Shown piece by piece: positions 26,701 through 33,512 of a stretch of 64,000 bases of DNA. The notes beneath the pieces are model-generated. The model was not told where the DNA came from. It saw nothing but the letters and a program-made list of their open reading frames with translations, and searched no databases. Each line of letters starts with the position of its first letter. Within the stretch, counting starts at the first letter, position 1. Made by a program: the position numbers and the translations under genes. Origin of the DNA: Neolewinella litorea (GTDB taxonomy: Bacteria; Bacteroidota; Bacteroidia; Chitinophagales; Saprospiraceae); the NCBI RefSeq assembly GCF_004803465.1, contig NZ_SRSF01000003.1, positions 310,001-374,000 of the forward strand. Direction: 5' to 3'.

Positions 26701-27241
26701 GGTACTATTGGGTTATTTCTTCTTCGGCGGCACCTTCTCGGTCGTCTTCACGGGCGTGGGCATCATATCCCTGGCCGGGGTGGTGGTCAACAACGCCATC
26801 GTACTCATCGACTATACCACCCTGCTGATGAAGCAAAAGGTAGAGGAACAGGGACTGGAAAAGATCGCCGAACTCGAAATGTCGGATATCCGCGAAGCGA
26901 TCATCGAGGGCGGGGCCACCCGTCTTCGGCCCGTGCTCCTGACGGCCATCACGACCGTACTTGGGCTTATCCCCCTGGCGGTGGGCTTCAACTTCGATTT
27001 TTTCAGCTTCATTGCTACCTGGGACGGCCGCCTCTTTATCGGGGGTGACAACACCGCGCTGTGGGGACCGATGGCCTGGACGGTCATCTACGGCCTGGTC
27101 TTCGCCACCTTCCTTACTTTGGTAGTGGTGCCGGTCATGCTCTGGTTGCTGTACAAATCGCGCCGCGGCGTGCGCCGGGTGGTCAACCGGTTCAGCTACG
27201 AGGAGCCTTCCGTAGAGGCGCTGGAAGTAGAAACTACCTGA
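23789..27241 (+). CDS. RND-family efflux permease (AcrB-like)
   Basis: This 1150-residue inner-membrane pump is driven by an ion gradient. It has the duplicated RND layout: TM1, a large periplasmic loop, TM2-7, a second loop, and TM8-12. Conserved pieces include PKEQFPEVELP after TM1, the TM4 motif GLLVDNGIVIVENIYRY, and EGGATRLRPVLLTAITTVLG late in the protein. In AcrB the TM4 relay has two adjacent aspartates; here the second is Asn (VDN). An extra hydrophobic insertion at about residues 505-560 separates the two halves. It is the last gene of the tetR-tolC-MFP-RND operon; the substrate is unknown. Confidence 0.93.
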   Translation: MANQQKRTFGLTNLSVDNGTSVFLLAIMILIFGLYAYEQVPKEQFPEVELPQVYINTPYFGNSAADIESLVTRPIEKELQSVDGVKSIQSTSIQDFSVITVEFNSDEDVDDATRRVKDALDLAKPELPSDLDTDPTVLEINLSKLPIVTINVSGDFPPEELRRYAELMEDELEEVDGVSAVNLKGVQEREIEIAVDARRMESLQISFADIENAITGENLTLSGGEIVNNGVRRAIRVVGEFEDAEELSNTVIKRENQRLVYLRDIAEVTFGYEDPTSIARADGLPVISLDIIKKSGENLLSTADAVQQTVEELRTRLPEDISITYFNDQSTNTRSEVENLENSIISGVILVVVVLLFFLGLRNALFVGIAIPLSMLMGILWIWLSGVTLNIVVLFALILALGLLVDNGIVIVENIYRYMQLGEVSDRAAKYGAGEVAWPIIASTATTLAAFLPLAVWPGIVGEFMKYFPITLILVLTSSLIVALVINPVLASRFMRIDKRAVTPAGRRRKVRTTLYTSAGMMVIGVLGLIFGFTSLFNLMVISTIVTLVYFFLLRPASFVFQDRFLPWLENAYNRFIGFALRYSKTMFGGTIALLLLALVLTAIKPPQLEFFPSPDPRYVNAFVELPLGSDIAATDEVVKILEDRILTMLEPYDEVVEAVLTQIGENTSDPNAPPEPGVTPNKARITVSFVPFRDRGDISTADIMEEIRRTVRGLPGVKVSVDQNASGPATGKPINIEISGNDVDKLVTLGDDVINYLNRQGIPGIEALSADVKLGKPELLIEINREAARRYGLSTYQIASALRTSVYGKEISKYKLGEDEYPIYLRLDESDRNQVENLLDQRITFRDPSNGRITQVPISTVADVEYSTTYSAIKRKDLDRVITISSNVLDGYVANDIIPEIDAALQDYDLPQGFNYEFTGEQQQQQEDIGFLLGAFVFALFLIFIIIVAQFNSISSPFIILTSVILSTIGVLLGYFFFGGTFSVVFTGVGIISLAGVVVNNAIVLIDYTTLLMKQKVEEQGLEKIAELEMSDIREAIIEGGATRLRPVLLTAITTVLGLIPLAVGFNFDFFSFIATWDGRLFIGGDNTALWGPMAWTVIYGLVFATFLTLVVVPVMLWLLYKSRRGVRRVVNRFSYEEPSVEALEVETT

Positions 27242-27271
27242 AACACCGTGACCCAGCCAAACTCCTGAAGC

Positions 27272-27682
27272 GTGCGTATCCTGGCCATCGACTACGGCAG
27301 TAAGAAATGCGGCATTGCCGTCACCGACCCCCTGCAACTCATTGCTCAAGGGCTGGAGACGGTGCCCACGCACCGGCTCTTCGACTGGCTGACTGCTTAC
27401 CTGGAAAAAGAGGAGGTAAGCGACCTGGTAGTGGGGGAGTCTACCCAACTGGACGGCAGCGACAATCCGATACAGGCGGAGATCGTGGGCTTCGAGCGGA
27501 AATTTCGCAAGCAGTTCCCGGGCATCGTCTTGCACCGGCAGGACGAAATCCACACGAGCCGCCGGGCCCGCGAGAGCATGCTGGCGATGGGCCTGAAGAA
27601 GAAGGACCGCCGCGACAAGCAGCGGGTGGACCGAATCGCCGCCGCGCTCATCCTCCAGGATTTCATGGACACCCGCCGGTGA
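27272..27682 (+). CDS. ruvX: YqgF/RuvX-type Holliday junction resolvase family protein
   Basis: This 136-residue RNase H-fold protein of the YqgF family is linked to pre-16S rRNA 5' end processing in E. coli and proposed as a Holliday-junction resolvase. Motifs: the N-terminal ILAIDYGSKKCGIAVTD with the catalytic Asp, VVGESTQLDG in the middle, and HRQDEIHTSRRARE with the C-terminal DRIAAALILQDFMD. The start is a GTG 30 bases after the RND gene; no ATG fits. It may be expressed by read-through from the efflux operon. Confidence 0.9.
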   Translation: MRILAIDYGSKKCGIAVTDPLQLIAQGLETVPTHRLFDWLTAYLEKEEVSDLVVGESTQLDGSDNPIQAEIVGFERKFRKQFPGIVLHRQDEIHTSRRARESMLAMGLKKKDRRDKQRVDRIAAALILQDFMDTRR

Positions 27683-27687
27683 CTGGT

Positions 27688-27695
27688 TATCTTTG
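27688..27695 (+). promoter_or_regulatory. -7 promoter box of def
   Basis: TATCTTTG followed by CCCC starts 5 bases after the ruvX stop codon and 31 bases before the def ATG, giving def its own promoter. Confidence 0.7.
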
Positions 27696-27726
27696 CCCCG
27701 TATACCCGAAGGAGCCAAATTAAGCC

Positions 27727-28284
27727 ATGATATTACCAATTTACGCCTACGGGCAGCCGGTACTCAAACAGGTAGCCAAACCGATCAAGCCGGATTACCC
27801 CGATCTGCAACAGCTGATTGCCGATATGTGGGAAACCATGGAGGAGGCCAACGGCGTGGGCCTGGCGGCACCCCAGATCGGAAAAAGCATCCGGCTCTTC
27901 GTTATCGACAGCGGTCCCATGCAAGCCGAAGGCGAGGAAGACCAGGGCATCCGGCAGGTCTTCATCAACGCCGAGATCACCGAGGAAGCCGGCGACGATT
28001 GCAGCTACGCCGAAGGTTGCCTGAGCATCCCGGACGTGACGGGCGACGTGGATCGCCCCGAGGAGATCACGATGACCTACCAGGACGAGAACTTCGAGAC
28101 CCACACCCGCACCTTCACGGGAATGAACGCCCGCGTCATCCAGCACGAATACGACCACATCGAGGGCATTCTCTTTACCGAAATGCTGAGTCCGCTCAAA
28201 AAGCGCCTCGTCAAGCGCAAGCTCGACAAGATTCGCAAGGGCGACATCGATCTCAAGTACCGGATGAAGTTCGTCCGCGGATAA
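27727..28284 (+). CDS. def: Peptide deformylase
   Basis: Def removes the formyl group from the N-terminal methionine of new proteins. The 185-residue protein has all three family motifs: GVGLAAPQIG at 43-52, EGCLSIP near 98-104 with the metal-binding Cys, and QHEYDHIEG near 139-147 with the two metal-binding His and the catalytic Glu. Length is normal for the Gram-negative type. A purine-rich AAGGAG at about 27708-27713 precedes the ATG. It converges with the RNase HI gene, with 15 bases between the stops. Confidence 0.96.
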   Translation: MILPIYAYGQPVLKQVAKPIKPDYPDLQQLIADMWETMEEANGVGLAAPQIGKSIRLFVIDSGPMQAEGEEDQGIRQVFINAEITEEAGDDCSYAEGCLSIPDVTGDVDRPEEITMTYQDENFETHTRTFTGMNARVIQHEYDHIEGILFTEMLSPLKKRLVKRKLDKIRKGDIDLKYRMKFVRG

Positions 28285-28299
28285 TGCTGACCATTACCC

Positions 28300-28959
28300 C
28301 TATTTGCGTCCAAAGTCGGCCGGGATCTCCCCCCACACCTCCGTCTTCCATTTGTAGACCGGGTTGGTGATCTTGTTTCCCTTCAGCCAGGCTTCGGCCC
28401 GGTCGATCATTTCGTGTAGTTCCGCGGTCTTCTTGTTCCTGGGCAGGGTGGTCTTGCATTTTCCTTTCCGGATCCAGCCCATGGCGATCTTGGAGTCGGT
28501 ATAGATCGGCAGGTCGGGTTGTTGCTGCTTTTGCAGGAAGGCCAGGGCGTGGACCAGCGCCAGGAACTCCCCGATGTTGTTGGTGCCCAGGGGGAAGGCG
28601 CGGTGGAAGAGCCTTTCCTTGCCCGAGGTGGTGACTCCCTGGTATTCCATGCGGCCGGGATTGCCCGAGCAGGCAGCATCTACGCTGATGCTGCGACTGA
28701 TGATGGTATCCGTGGTGGGAAAGGCGGAAGAAGCGGGGCGCGACCGCGGGTGCCGTGTGCCGCCCGGAGCGGCCGGCAGGGCCTGGTTGAGGTAGGTGGC
28801 GTAGCCGTTGCGGAAGGCTGCTTCGGCCTGGGCACGATCGGGGAATGACTTAAACTTTGCACCTTTGTAGCCGTCGATCTGCTGCTTGGCCTTGTCCCAT
28901 TCGGTATATACCCCGGGTACGTGCCCCATCCAGATCACGTAAAATTTCTTTTTCGCCAT
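28300..28959 (-). CDS. Ribonuclease HI with N-terminal viroplasmin domain
   Basis: This enzyme degrades the RNA strand of RNA/DNA hybrids. It has 219 residues from MAKKKFYVIW. Residues 1-50 are the viroplasmin-like hybrid-binding domain (MGHVPGVYTEWDKAKQQIDG, then KFKSF), the form seen in eukaryotic RNase H1 and in Bacteroidetes. The catalytic domain has ISVDAACSGNPG (first Asp), NNIGEFLALVHAL (Glu) and IYTDSKIAMGWI (Asp). A variable linker around 55-75 is Pro/Arg rich. The start was moved 23 codons in from the longest frame to match the domain. It overlaps the upstream end of no other gene. Confidence 0.92.
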   Translation of the reverse strand: MAKKKFYVIWMGHVPGVYTEWDKAKQQIDGYKGAKFKSFPDRAQAEAAFRNGYATYLNQALPAAPGGTRHPRSRPASSAFPTTDTIISRSISVDAACSGNPGRMEYQGVTTSGKERLFHRAFPLGTNNIGEFLALVHALAFLQKQQQPDLPIYTDSKIAMGWIRKGKCKTTLPRNKKTAELHEMIDRAEAWLKGNKITNPVYKWKTEVWGEIPADFGRK

Positions 28960-29008
28960 GGCGCGAAGGTATACACCAAAACCAAGCCCCCCGGACATCT
29001 TACCCCAA

Positions 29009-29800
29009 ATGTTGATCGATACCCACACCCACCTTTACAGCGACAAATTTGCTTCCGACCGCGAGGAAATGCTGAAGCGGGCCTGGGACAACGGGGTGGG
29101 GGTGGCCCTGCTTCCGGCCATCGACCGGAGCAGTCACGCAGCCATGCTGGCCCTGGAAGCGGCTCATCCAGACCGCTGTCTGGCGATGATCGGGCTGCAC
29201 CCGGTGAGCGTGGGGGCCGACTACGAAGAAGAGCTGGCGGAGGTAGAACGCTACCTGGCACAGCGCAAATGGGTGGCCATCGGGGAGATCGGTATGGATT
29301 TGTACTGGGACAAAAGCTTTCAGGCCCAGCAGGAGGAGGCCTTCGTCCGGCAGTGCCGGTGGGCCATCGACTACGACCTGCCCATCAGTATTCACGCCCG
29401 GGAAGCCATTGACAACCTGCTGGAACTGATCGAGGGCATCGGCGATCCCCGACTCCGCGGCGTGTTTCACTGCTTTACGGGCGATGAGCGGCAGGCGGCC
29501 CGGGCCCTGGACCTGGGCTTCTTCCTCGGGATCGGGGGGGTGGTGACCTTTAAAAACGGTGGCCTGGGACCGGTGATTAAGGATTTCCCGAAAAACCGTG
29601 TCCTTTTAGAAACGGATTCGCCCTATCTTGCCCCCACTCCCCACCGGGGGAAACGCAATGAAACGGCCTATCTGCCGCGAATTGCGGAAAAACTGGGCGA
29701 AATTTGGAACCTTCCGACAACGGAAGTAGGGCGGATCACCACGGAGAATGCACGGCAACTGTTTGACCTCGACCAATTTGCGGTTTCACTACCAAACTGA
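29009..29800 (+). CDS. TatD-family metal-dependent hydrolase
   Basis: This TIM-barrel nuclease or deoxyribonuclease has 263 residues. The N-terminal metal site is IDTHTHLYSDKF, then EIGMDLYWDKS in the middle (the family's G[EL]xGLD region), ISIHAREA, GVFHCFTGD and the C-terminal LLETDSPYLAP. The start at MLIDTHTH is fixed by homology: an earlier ATG at 28958 overlaps the divergent RNase HI start. TatD proteins act in DNA repair or RNA quality control. A tRNA-Ser gene follows 166 bases later. Confidence 0.92.
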   Translation: MLIDTHTHLYSDKFASDREEMLKRAWDNGVGVALLPAIDRSSHAAMLALEAAHPDRCLAMIGLHPVSVGADYEEELAEVERYLAQRKWVAIGEIGMDLYWDKSFQAQQEEAFVRQCRWAIDYDLPISIHAREAIDNLLELIEGIGDPRLRGVFHCFTGDERQAARALDLGFFLGIGGVVTFKNGGLGPVIKDFPKNRVLLETDSPYLAPTPHRGKRNETAYLPRIAEKLGEIWNLPTTEVGRITTENARQLFDLDQFAVSLPN

Positions 29801-29966
29801 GGAAAGGTTGAATACGTCGCAAAGCGGGTGCTTATTTTCCGGGAGCCCGATAAAAATTTTGTTTTGTTGAACGTTTTTACAATTTTTGCGTCTGCGCCGC
29901 CGGTTCCCGAAAACGCGACGCCCGGGCAGCTCTCAACGGAGAAATGCTATATTGACAATAAATTTA

Positions 29967-30054
29967 GGAGAAGTGCTCGAGTGGTTGAAGAGGTACGCCT
30001 GGAAAGCGTATATACGGTAACCCCGTATCGAGGGTTCGAATCCCTTCTTCTCCG
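29967..30054 (+). tRNA. tRNA-Ser (anticodon GGA)
   Basis: The 88-nt gene folds as a class II tRNA. The acceptor stem is GGAGAAG with CTTCTCC, discriminator G. The anticodon stem TACGC/GCGTA encloses the loop CTGGAAA with anticodon GGA at 30001-30003 (reads UCC/UCU). A long variable arm (about 30010-30030) is as expected for serine. The T loop is TTCGAAT. CCA is not encoded. It lies just upstream of the ExbB operon. Confidence 0.95.
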
Positions 30055-30130
30055 CAGCACATGGCGCCCGTGCGGCGCGGTGTCATCATCTTCATTTACG
30101 CAATCCATTCGTTAAACCTCAAATACGGCT

Positions 30131-30859
30131 ATGCGACATCTATTCAAATCACTGGCGGTACTTTCGCTGGTAGCCTTTTCGGCAGCGGACCTGGCAGCTC
30201 AGGATTCTGCTGGATTCCAGGTTCTCAAGAAGCAATTTATCGACGGTGACTGGCGCTTCATGGCGGTAGTACTGATCTGTCTGATCCTCGGACTGGCGTT
30301 CTGTATCGAACGCATCATCACCCTCAACCTTGCCTCTACCAACACCGACAAACTCCTCTCCCGTATTGGTGAGCGGCTCGAAGCCGGAGACGTGGAAGGC
30401 GCCAAGGAAGTTGCTAAGTCGACCCCCGGCCCCACCGCCAGCGTTCTTTACGAAGGACTGCGCCACAGCGCGGAAGGCCCCGACGCCGTTGAGAAAGCCA
30501 TCGTGAGCTACGGCTCGGTACAGATGGGCCTGCTCGAGCGTGGTCTCGTGTGGATCTCCCTCTTCATTGCCATCGCCCCGATGCTCGGCTTCATGGGTAC
30601 GGTAATCGGTATGATCCAGGCCTTTAACCGGATCGAAACGGTGGGTGACCTTAGCCCCGCGGTTGTTGCCGGTGGTATTAAGGTAGCCCTCTTGACCACG
30701 GTATTCGGTCTGGTTGTGGCCATCATCCTCCAGATCCTCTACAACTACATCGTCAACAAGATTGACGGTATTGTTAACCGCATGGAGGACGCGTCGATCG
30801 CGCTGGTAGATATCATGGCTACCAACAACACCTTTACTACTACTCGTCCCCGCGTCTAA
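30131..30859 (+). CDS. exbB: MotA/TolQ/ExbB proton channel family protein
   Basis: This 242-residue inner-membrane subunit of an ExbB-ExbD motor uses the proton gradient to energise TonB-type outer-membrane transport. It starts with a signal-like segment (LAVLSLVAFSAADLAAQ), then TM1 at about 45-65, a cytosolic loop, and two long helices with the family motif APMLGFMGTVIGMIQAFNRI near 153-172 and LLTTVFGLVVAIILQI near 193-208. It leads a cluster of four genes (exbB, a membrane protein, two exbD) and could serve the TonB-dependent receptor at 45.4 kb. Confidence 0.92.
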   Translation: MRHLFKSLAVLSLVAFSAADLAAQDSAGFQVLKKQFIDGDWRFMAVVLICLILGLAFCIERIITLNLASTNTDKLLSRIGERLEAGDVEGAKEVAKSTPGPTASVLYEGLRHSAEGPDAVEKAIVSYGSVQMGLLERGLVWISLFIAIAPMLGFMGTVIGMIQAFNRIETVGDLSPAVVAGGIKVALLTTVFGLVVAIILQILYNYIVNKIDGIVNRMEDASIALVDIMATNNTFTTTRPRV

Positions 30860-30886
30860 TCAGTCGCTCGCAAAATCCAATCAATT

Positions 30887-31393
30887 ATGTATTCATTTTT
30901 GAACAAATATGGCCAAGCCTTGGCCTTCGGGATTGGAGTGCTGATTACCATTATCTTCCTTGCTTCGATCTTTTCTGCCGACGATACGACGCTGGAAATG
31001 CTCCAGGCCAACGATAAGACGGCAGAGACCTACGAGACCGACATCTTCAATTTCGGAATCTCCATCTCGGTAATCCTTACGGCCCTGGCCTTTATTGTTG
31101 CGTTGATCTTTGGTGTCATCCAGATGGCCAGCAACCCCAAGGGTTCCCTCAAGGGAATTGCCGGACTGGTCGGTCTGCTTCTCATCCTCTTCATCGGTTA
31201 CTCGATGGCCAGTGGTGAGGTAACCGACCCCGAGATCGCCAACGCAATCGAGAAGTTCGAAACCTCCCAGGAGGCCGACCTTACTCCGGGTAACCTGAAG
31301 TTCATCAGCGGCTCTATCCTGACCGCACTGGTGATGATCGGACTGGCTATTCTGACACTGATTGTGTTCGGTATTCGCGGTATCTTCAAATAA
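30887..31393 (+). CDS. Membrane protein of the ExbB-ExbD cluster, function unknown
   Basis: This 168-residue protein has four predicted membrane segments, at about 12-29, 55-78, 88-106 and 140-163. Between the third and fourth is a soluble acidic loop (EVTDPEIANAIEKFETSQEA). I do not recognise a named family. It lies 27 bases after exbB and 23 bases before the first exbD, a position seen in related Bacteroidetes motor clusters, so it may be an accessory subunit of that motor. The link is by context only. Confidence 0.8.
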   Translation: MYSFLNKYGQALAFGIGVLITIIFLASIFSADDTTLEMLQANDKTAETYETDIFNFGISISVILTALAFIVALIFGVIQMASNPKGSLKGIAGLVGLLLILFIGYSMASGEVTDPEIANAIEKFETSQEADLTPGNLKFISGSILTALVMIGLAILTLIVFGIRGIFK

Positions 31394-31416
31394 CTAACCT
31401 TAAACAGACCACGACC

Positions 31417-31974
31417 ATGGCTAAGACCAAGACGAGAGACCGGATGAACAATGAGATCAATGCGGGCTCGATGGCGGACATCGCCTTCTTGCTGCTGATC
31501 TTCTTCCTGGTCACGACCACCATCGCCGAAGACAAGGGTATCCTCGTAAAGTTGCCGCCCTGGTCGGATGAAGAGCCCGATATTACCAAGCTCAAGGAAC
31601 GTAACGTATTCTCCGTACTGGTGAACGCCCAGAACCAGCTCCTCGTCCGCGACGAGCCGGCTCGTATCGGCGAACTCCGGGAGCGCGCCAAGGAGTTCAT
31701 CGTGAACCCCAACCGTCGCCCCGACCTGGCCGAAGGACCGAAAAACGCCATCATCTCGCTGAAAAACGACCGGGGTACCAACTACGATACCTACCTGGCC
31801 GTCTACAACGAACTGAAGGGCGCCTACGATGAGCTCTGGGACGAACTGTCCATGCAGCGGTACGGAGAACCCTACAGTGAAGAAATGCCGTTTGCCCAGC
31901 GTAAGGCCATTCGTGACGAAATCCCCATGGTATTGTCCGAAGCCGAGCCCACCAACTTTGGTGAAGAAAATTAG
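31417..31974 (+). CDS. exbD: ExbD/TolR-family protein (first copy)
   Basis: This 185-residue single-span inner-membrane protein partners ExbB. After a basic N-terminus, the transmembrane helix MADIAFLLLIFFLVTTTIAE at about 19-38 carries the conserved Asp needed for proton flow. The periplasmic domain is longer than in E. coli ExbD (141), with an extension rich in Glu and Pro. A strong intrinsic terminator follows its stop (31985-32017), separating it from the second exbD copy. Confidence 0.92.
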   Translation: MAKTKTRDRMNNEINAGSMADIAFLLLIFFLVTTTIAEDKGILVKLPPWSDEEPDITKLKERNVFSVLVNAQNQLLVRDEPARIGELRERAKEFIVNPNRRPDLAEGPKNAIISLKNDRGTNYDTYLAVYNELKGAYDELWDELSMQRYGEPYSEEMPFAQRKAIRDEIPMVLSEAEPTNFGEEN

Positions 31975-31984
31975 GTTTAACCAG

Positions 31985-32017
31985 CGGGTCGGTCAGTCAC
32001 TGGCCGACCCGTTTTTT
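31985..32017 (+). terminator. Intrinsic terminator between the two exbD genes
   Basis: A perfect 8-bp stem, CGGGTCGG with CCGACCCG, has an 11-base loop and is followed directly by TTTTTT. It should end or reduce transcription before the second exbD. Confidence 0.88.
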
Positions 32018-32086
32018 CTTGCAAAACACCATTTCGGCCGCCGGCTGCATCTTCCATCCAGTACCGTTACCTACTAATAATCTACT

Positions 32087-32563
32087 ATGTCTAAGTTCAG
32101 CAAAAAACGCGGTAAGGCATCGCCCGCGATCTCAACGGCCTCCCTGCCCGATATCATCTTCATGCTTCTCTTCTTCTTCATGATGGTGACCGTACTCCGG
32201 GACTCCGACCTCAAACTGCAGGTCAATACCCCCGAAGCTACCCAGCTCACCAAACTCGATGAGAAGTCGTTGGTGAATTACATCTACGTCGGTCGGCCCA
32301 CCCAACAGTACCAGGCCGTGTACGGCACTTCTCCTCGCATCCAGCTGGGCGATAAGATCTCCACCGTCGATGACATCCCCCTCTTCCTCGAGCAGCACAA
32401 GGTGAAGCTCCCCGAAGCCAAGCGTTCCCGCATCACCTCTTCCCTCCGCGTGGATGGGGAGGTAACCATGGGTATCGTACAGGACGTCAAGACCAAGCTT
32501 CGCAAGAGCAACCAGCTGAAGATCAACTACAGTGCCGGCCAGCGCGCTAAAGCACTCGAATAA
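32087..32563 (+). CDS. exbD: ExbD/TolR-family protein (second copy)
   Basis: This 158-residue ExbD paralogue has a basic start (SKFSKKRGK) and one transmembrane helix with the essential Asp, SLPDIIFMLLFFFMMVTVLR, at about 19-38. The periplasmic part is shorter and different from the first copy, with few shared residues outside the helix, so the two are not recent duplicates. It lies 112 bases after the first copy, beyond a terminator, and is followed by another strong terminator. Confidence 0.9.
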   Translation: MSKFSKKRGKASPAISTASLPDIIFMLLFFFMMVTVLRDSDLKLQVNTPEATQLTKLDEKSLVNYIYVGRPTQQYQAVYGTSPRIQLGDKISTVDDIPLFLEQHKVKLPEAKRSRITSSLRVDGEVTMGIVQDVKTKLRKSNQLKINYSAGQRAKALE

Positions 32564-32603
32564 ACCAGTCAGTTTTCCGGGCCCAATCCCGTTTTACTGC
32601 CTG

Positions 32604-32638
32604 AAAAGCCGTTTCCCCAGCCGGGGAAACGGCTTTTT
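32604..32638 (+). terminator. Strong intrinsic terminator of the exb cluster
   Basis: AAAAGCCGTTTCCCC and its exact reverse complement are separated by a 4-base loop, and the right arm ends in TTTTT, with more T after it. It closes the ExbB-ExbD cluster. Confidence 0.95.
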
Positions 32639-32793
32639 GTTTTTAGCCCCCCTTTGCTGCTTCGATCTGGACGTTCGAAGGTTTTCTTCCACGTCGGGCA
32701 CACTACGAGGCCCTGATATCTGCCACCCCATGCCGGCGCCTCTCACTGTCCCCAGGACCTAAGGGCGTGCGGTTCTCTCTGACCCTGACCCCC
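32639..32793. other. Spacer before the repeat array, no gene seen
   Basis: No open frame with coding character or RNA gene was seen. A GGGCACACTACGAGG-like stretch near 32697 resembles part of the array unit (GGGGCACACTGCAAGG), so a decayed unit may lie here. Confidence 0.4.
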
Positions 32794-33437
32794 GCCCCCC
32801 CACGGCCCTGAATGGGACGTCCCCGACTAGCGAAGTCAATTCCGAGGGCACCAAGAAATGGGCTTCGCGTATTGCGTTGGGGCACACTGCAAGGTTTTGT
32901 TCTCGCAGCCCCTACGGCCCTGAAAGGGACGTCCCCCACTAGCGAAGTCAATTCCGAGGGCACCGAGGAATGGGCTTCGCGTATTGCATTGGGGCACACT
33001 GCAAGGTTCTGTTCTCGCAGCCCCTACGGCCTGAAAGGGACGTCCCTCACTAGCGAAGTCAATTCCGAGGGCACCGAGGAATGGGCTTCGCGTATTGCAT
33101 TGGGGCACACTGCAAGGTTCTGTTCACGCAGCCCCTACGGCCCTGAAAGGGACGTCCCTCACTAGCGAAATCAATTCCGAGGGAAACCGAGAAATGGGCT
33201 TCGCGTATTGCGTTGGAGCACATTGCAAGGTTCTGTTCTCGCAGCCCCACGGCCCTGAAAGGGAGATCCCCCACTAGCGAAATCAATTCCGAGGGAAACC
33301 GAGGAATGGGCTTCGCATATCGTGTTGGGATACACTGCAGGATTCTGTTCTCGCAGCCCCCCGGCCATAAAAGGGAGATACCCCACTAGCGAAGTCAAAT
33401 CCGAGGGCAACGAGGAATGGGCTTCGCTTCGCGAATT
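32794..33437. repeat. Tandem array of six ~112-bp non-coding repeats
   Basis: Six head-to-tail copies are marked by ACTAGCGAA at 32826, 32938, 33049, 33161, 33273 and 33385 (spacings 112, 111, 112, 112, 112). Each unit holds the palindrome GGGACGTCCC or a variant, a potential hairpin with arms GCGAAG...ATTCC and GGAAT...CTTCGC, and a TTGCA...TGCAA pair. Units two to four are nearly identical, whereas the first, fifth and sixth have drifted. The period is not a multiple of three and the frames shift, so it is not a protein repeat. It lies between the exb terminator and the terminator of the MFS gene. Confidence 0.92.
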
Positions 33438-33439
33438 GT

Positions 33440-33488
33440 CCCCCAAAAATTCAAAAGGCCCCTCCCACCCGAAAGTGAAAGGGGCCTT
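33440..33488 (-). terminator. Intrinsic terminator of the MFS-DUF1080 operon
   Basis: Arms AAGGCCCCT (33455-33463) and AGGGGCCTT (33480-33488) form a 9-bp stem. On the minus strand it is followed by a T-rich run, TTTTGAATTTTTG, so it ends transcription of the MFS gene that stops at 33513. Confidence 0.85.
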
Positions 33489-33512
33489 ATGGAAAAGGAA
33501 GTCGTAAGTCCC

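Noticed and set aside
29801-29966. Additional RNA gene before tRNA-Ser
   Set aside because: Only AT-rich promoter-like sequence is visible; no second cloverleaf or conserved RNA motif was found.
32812-33165. Repeat-encoded proteins in the 112-bp array
   Set aside because: The period is not divisible by three and one spacing is 111, so frames change between units. There are matching frames on both strands, and none has start signals.
32794-33437. CRISPR array
   Set aside because: Units are about 112 bp with conservation along their whole length, with no unique spacers and no cas genes nearby.
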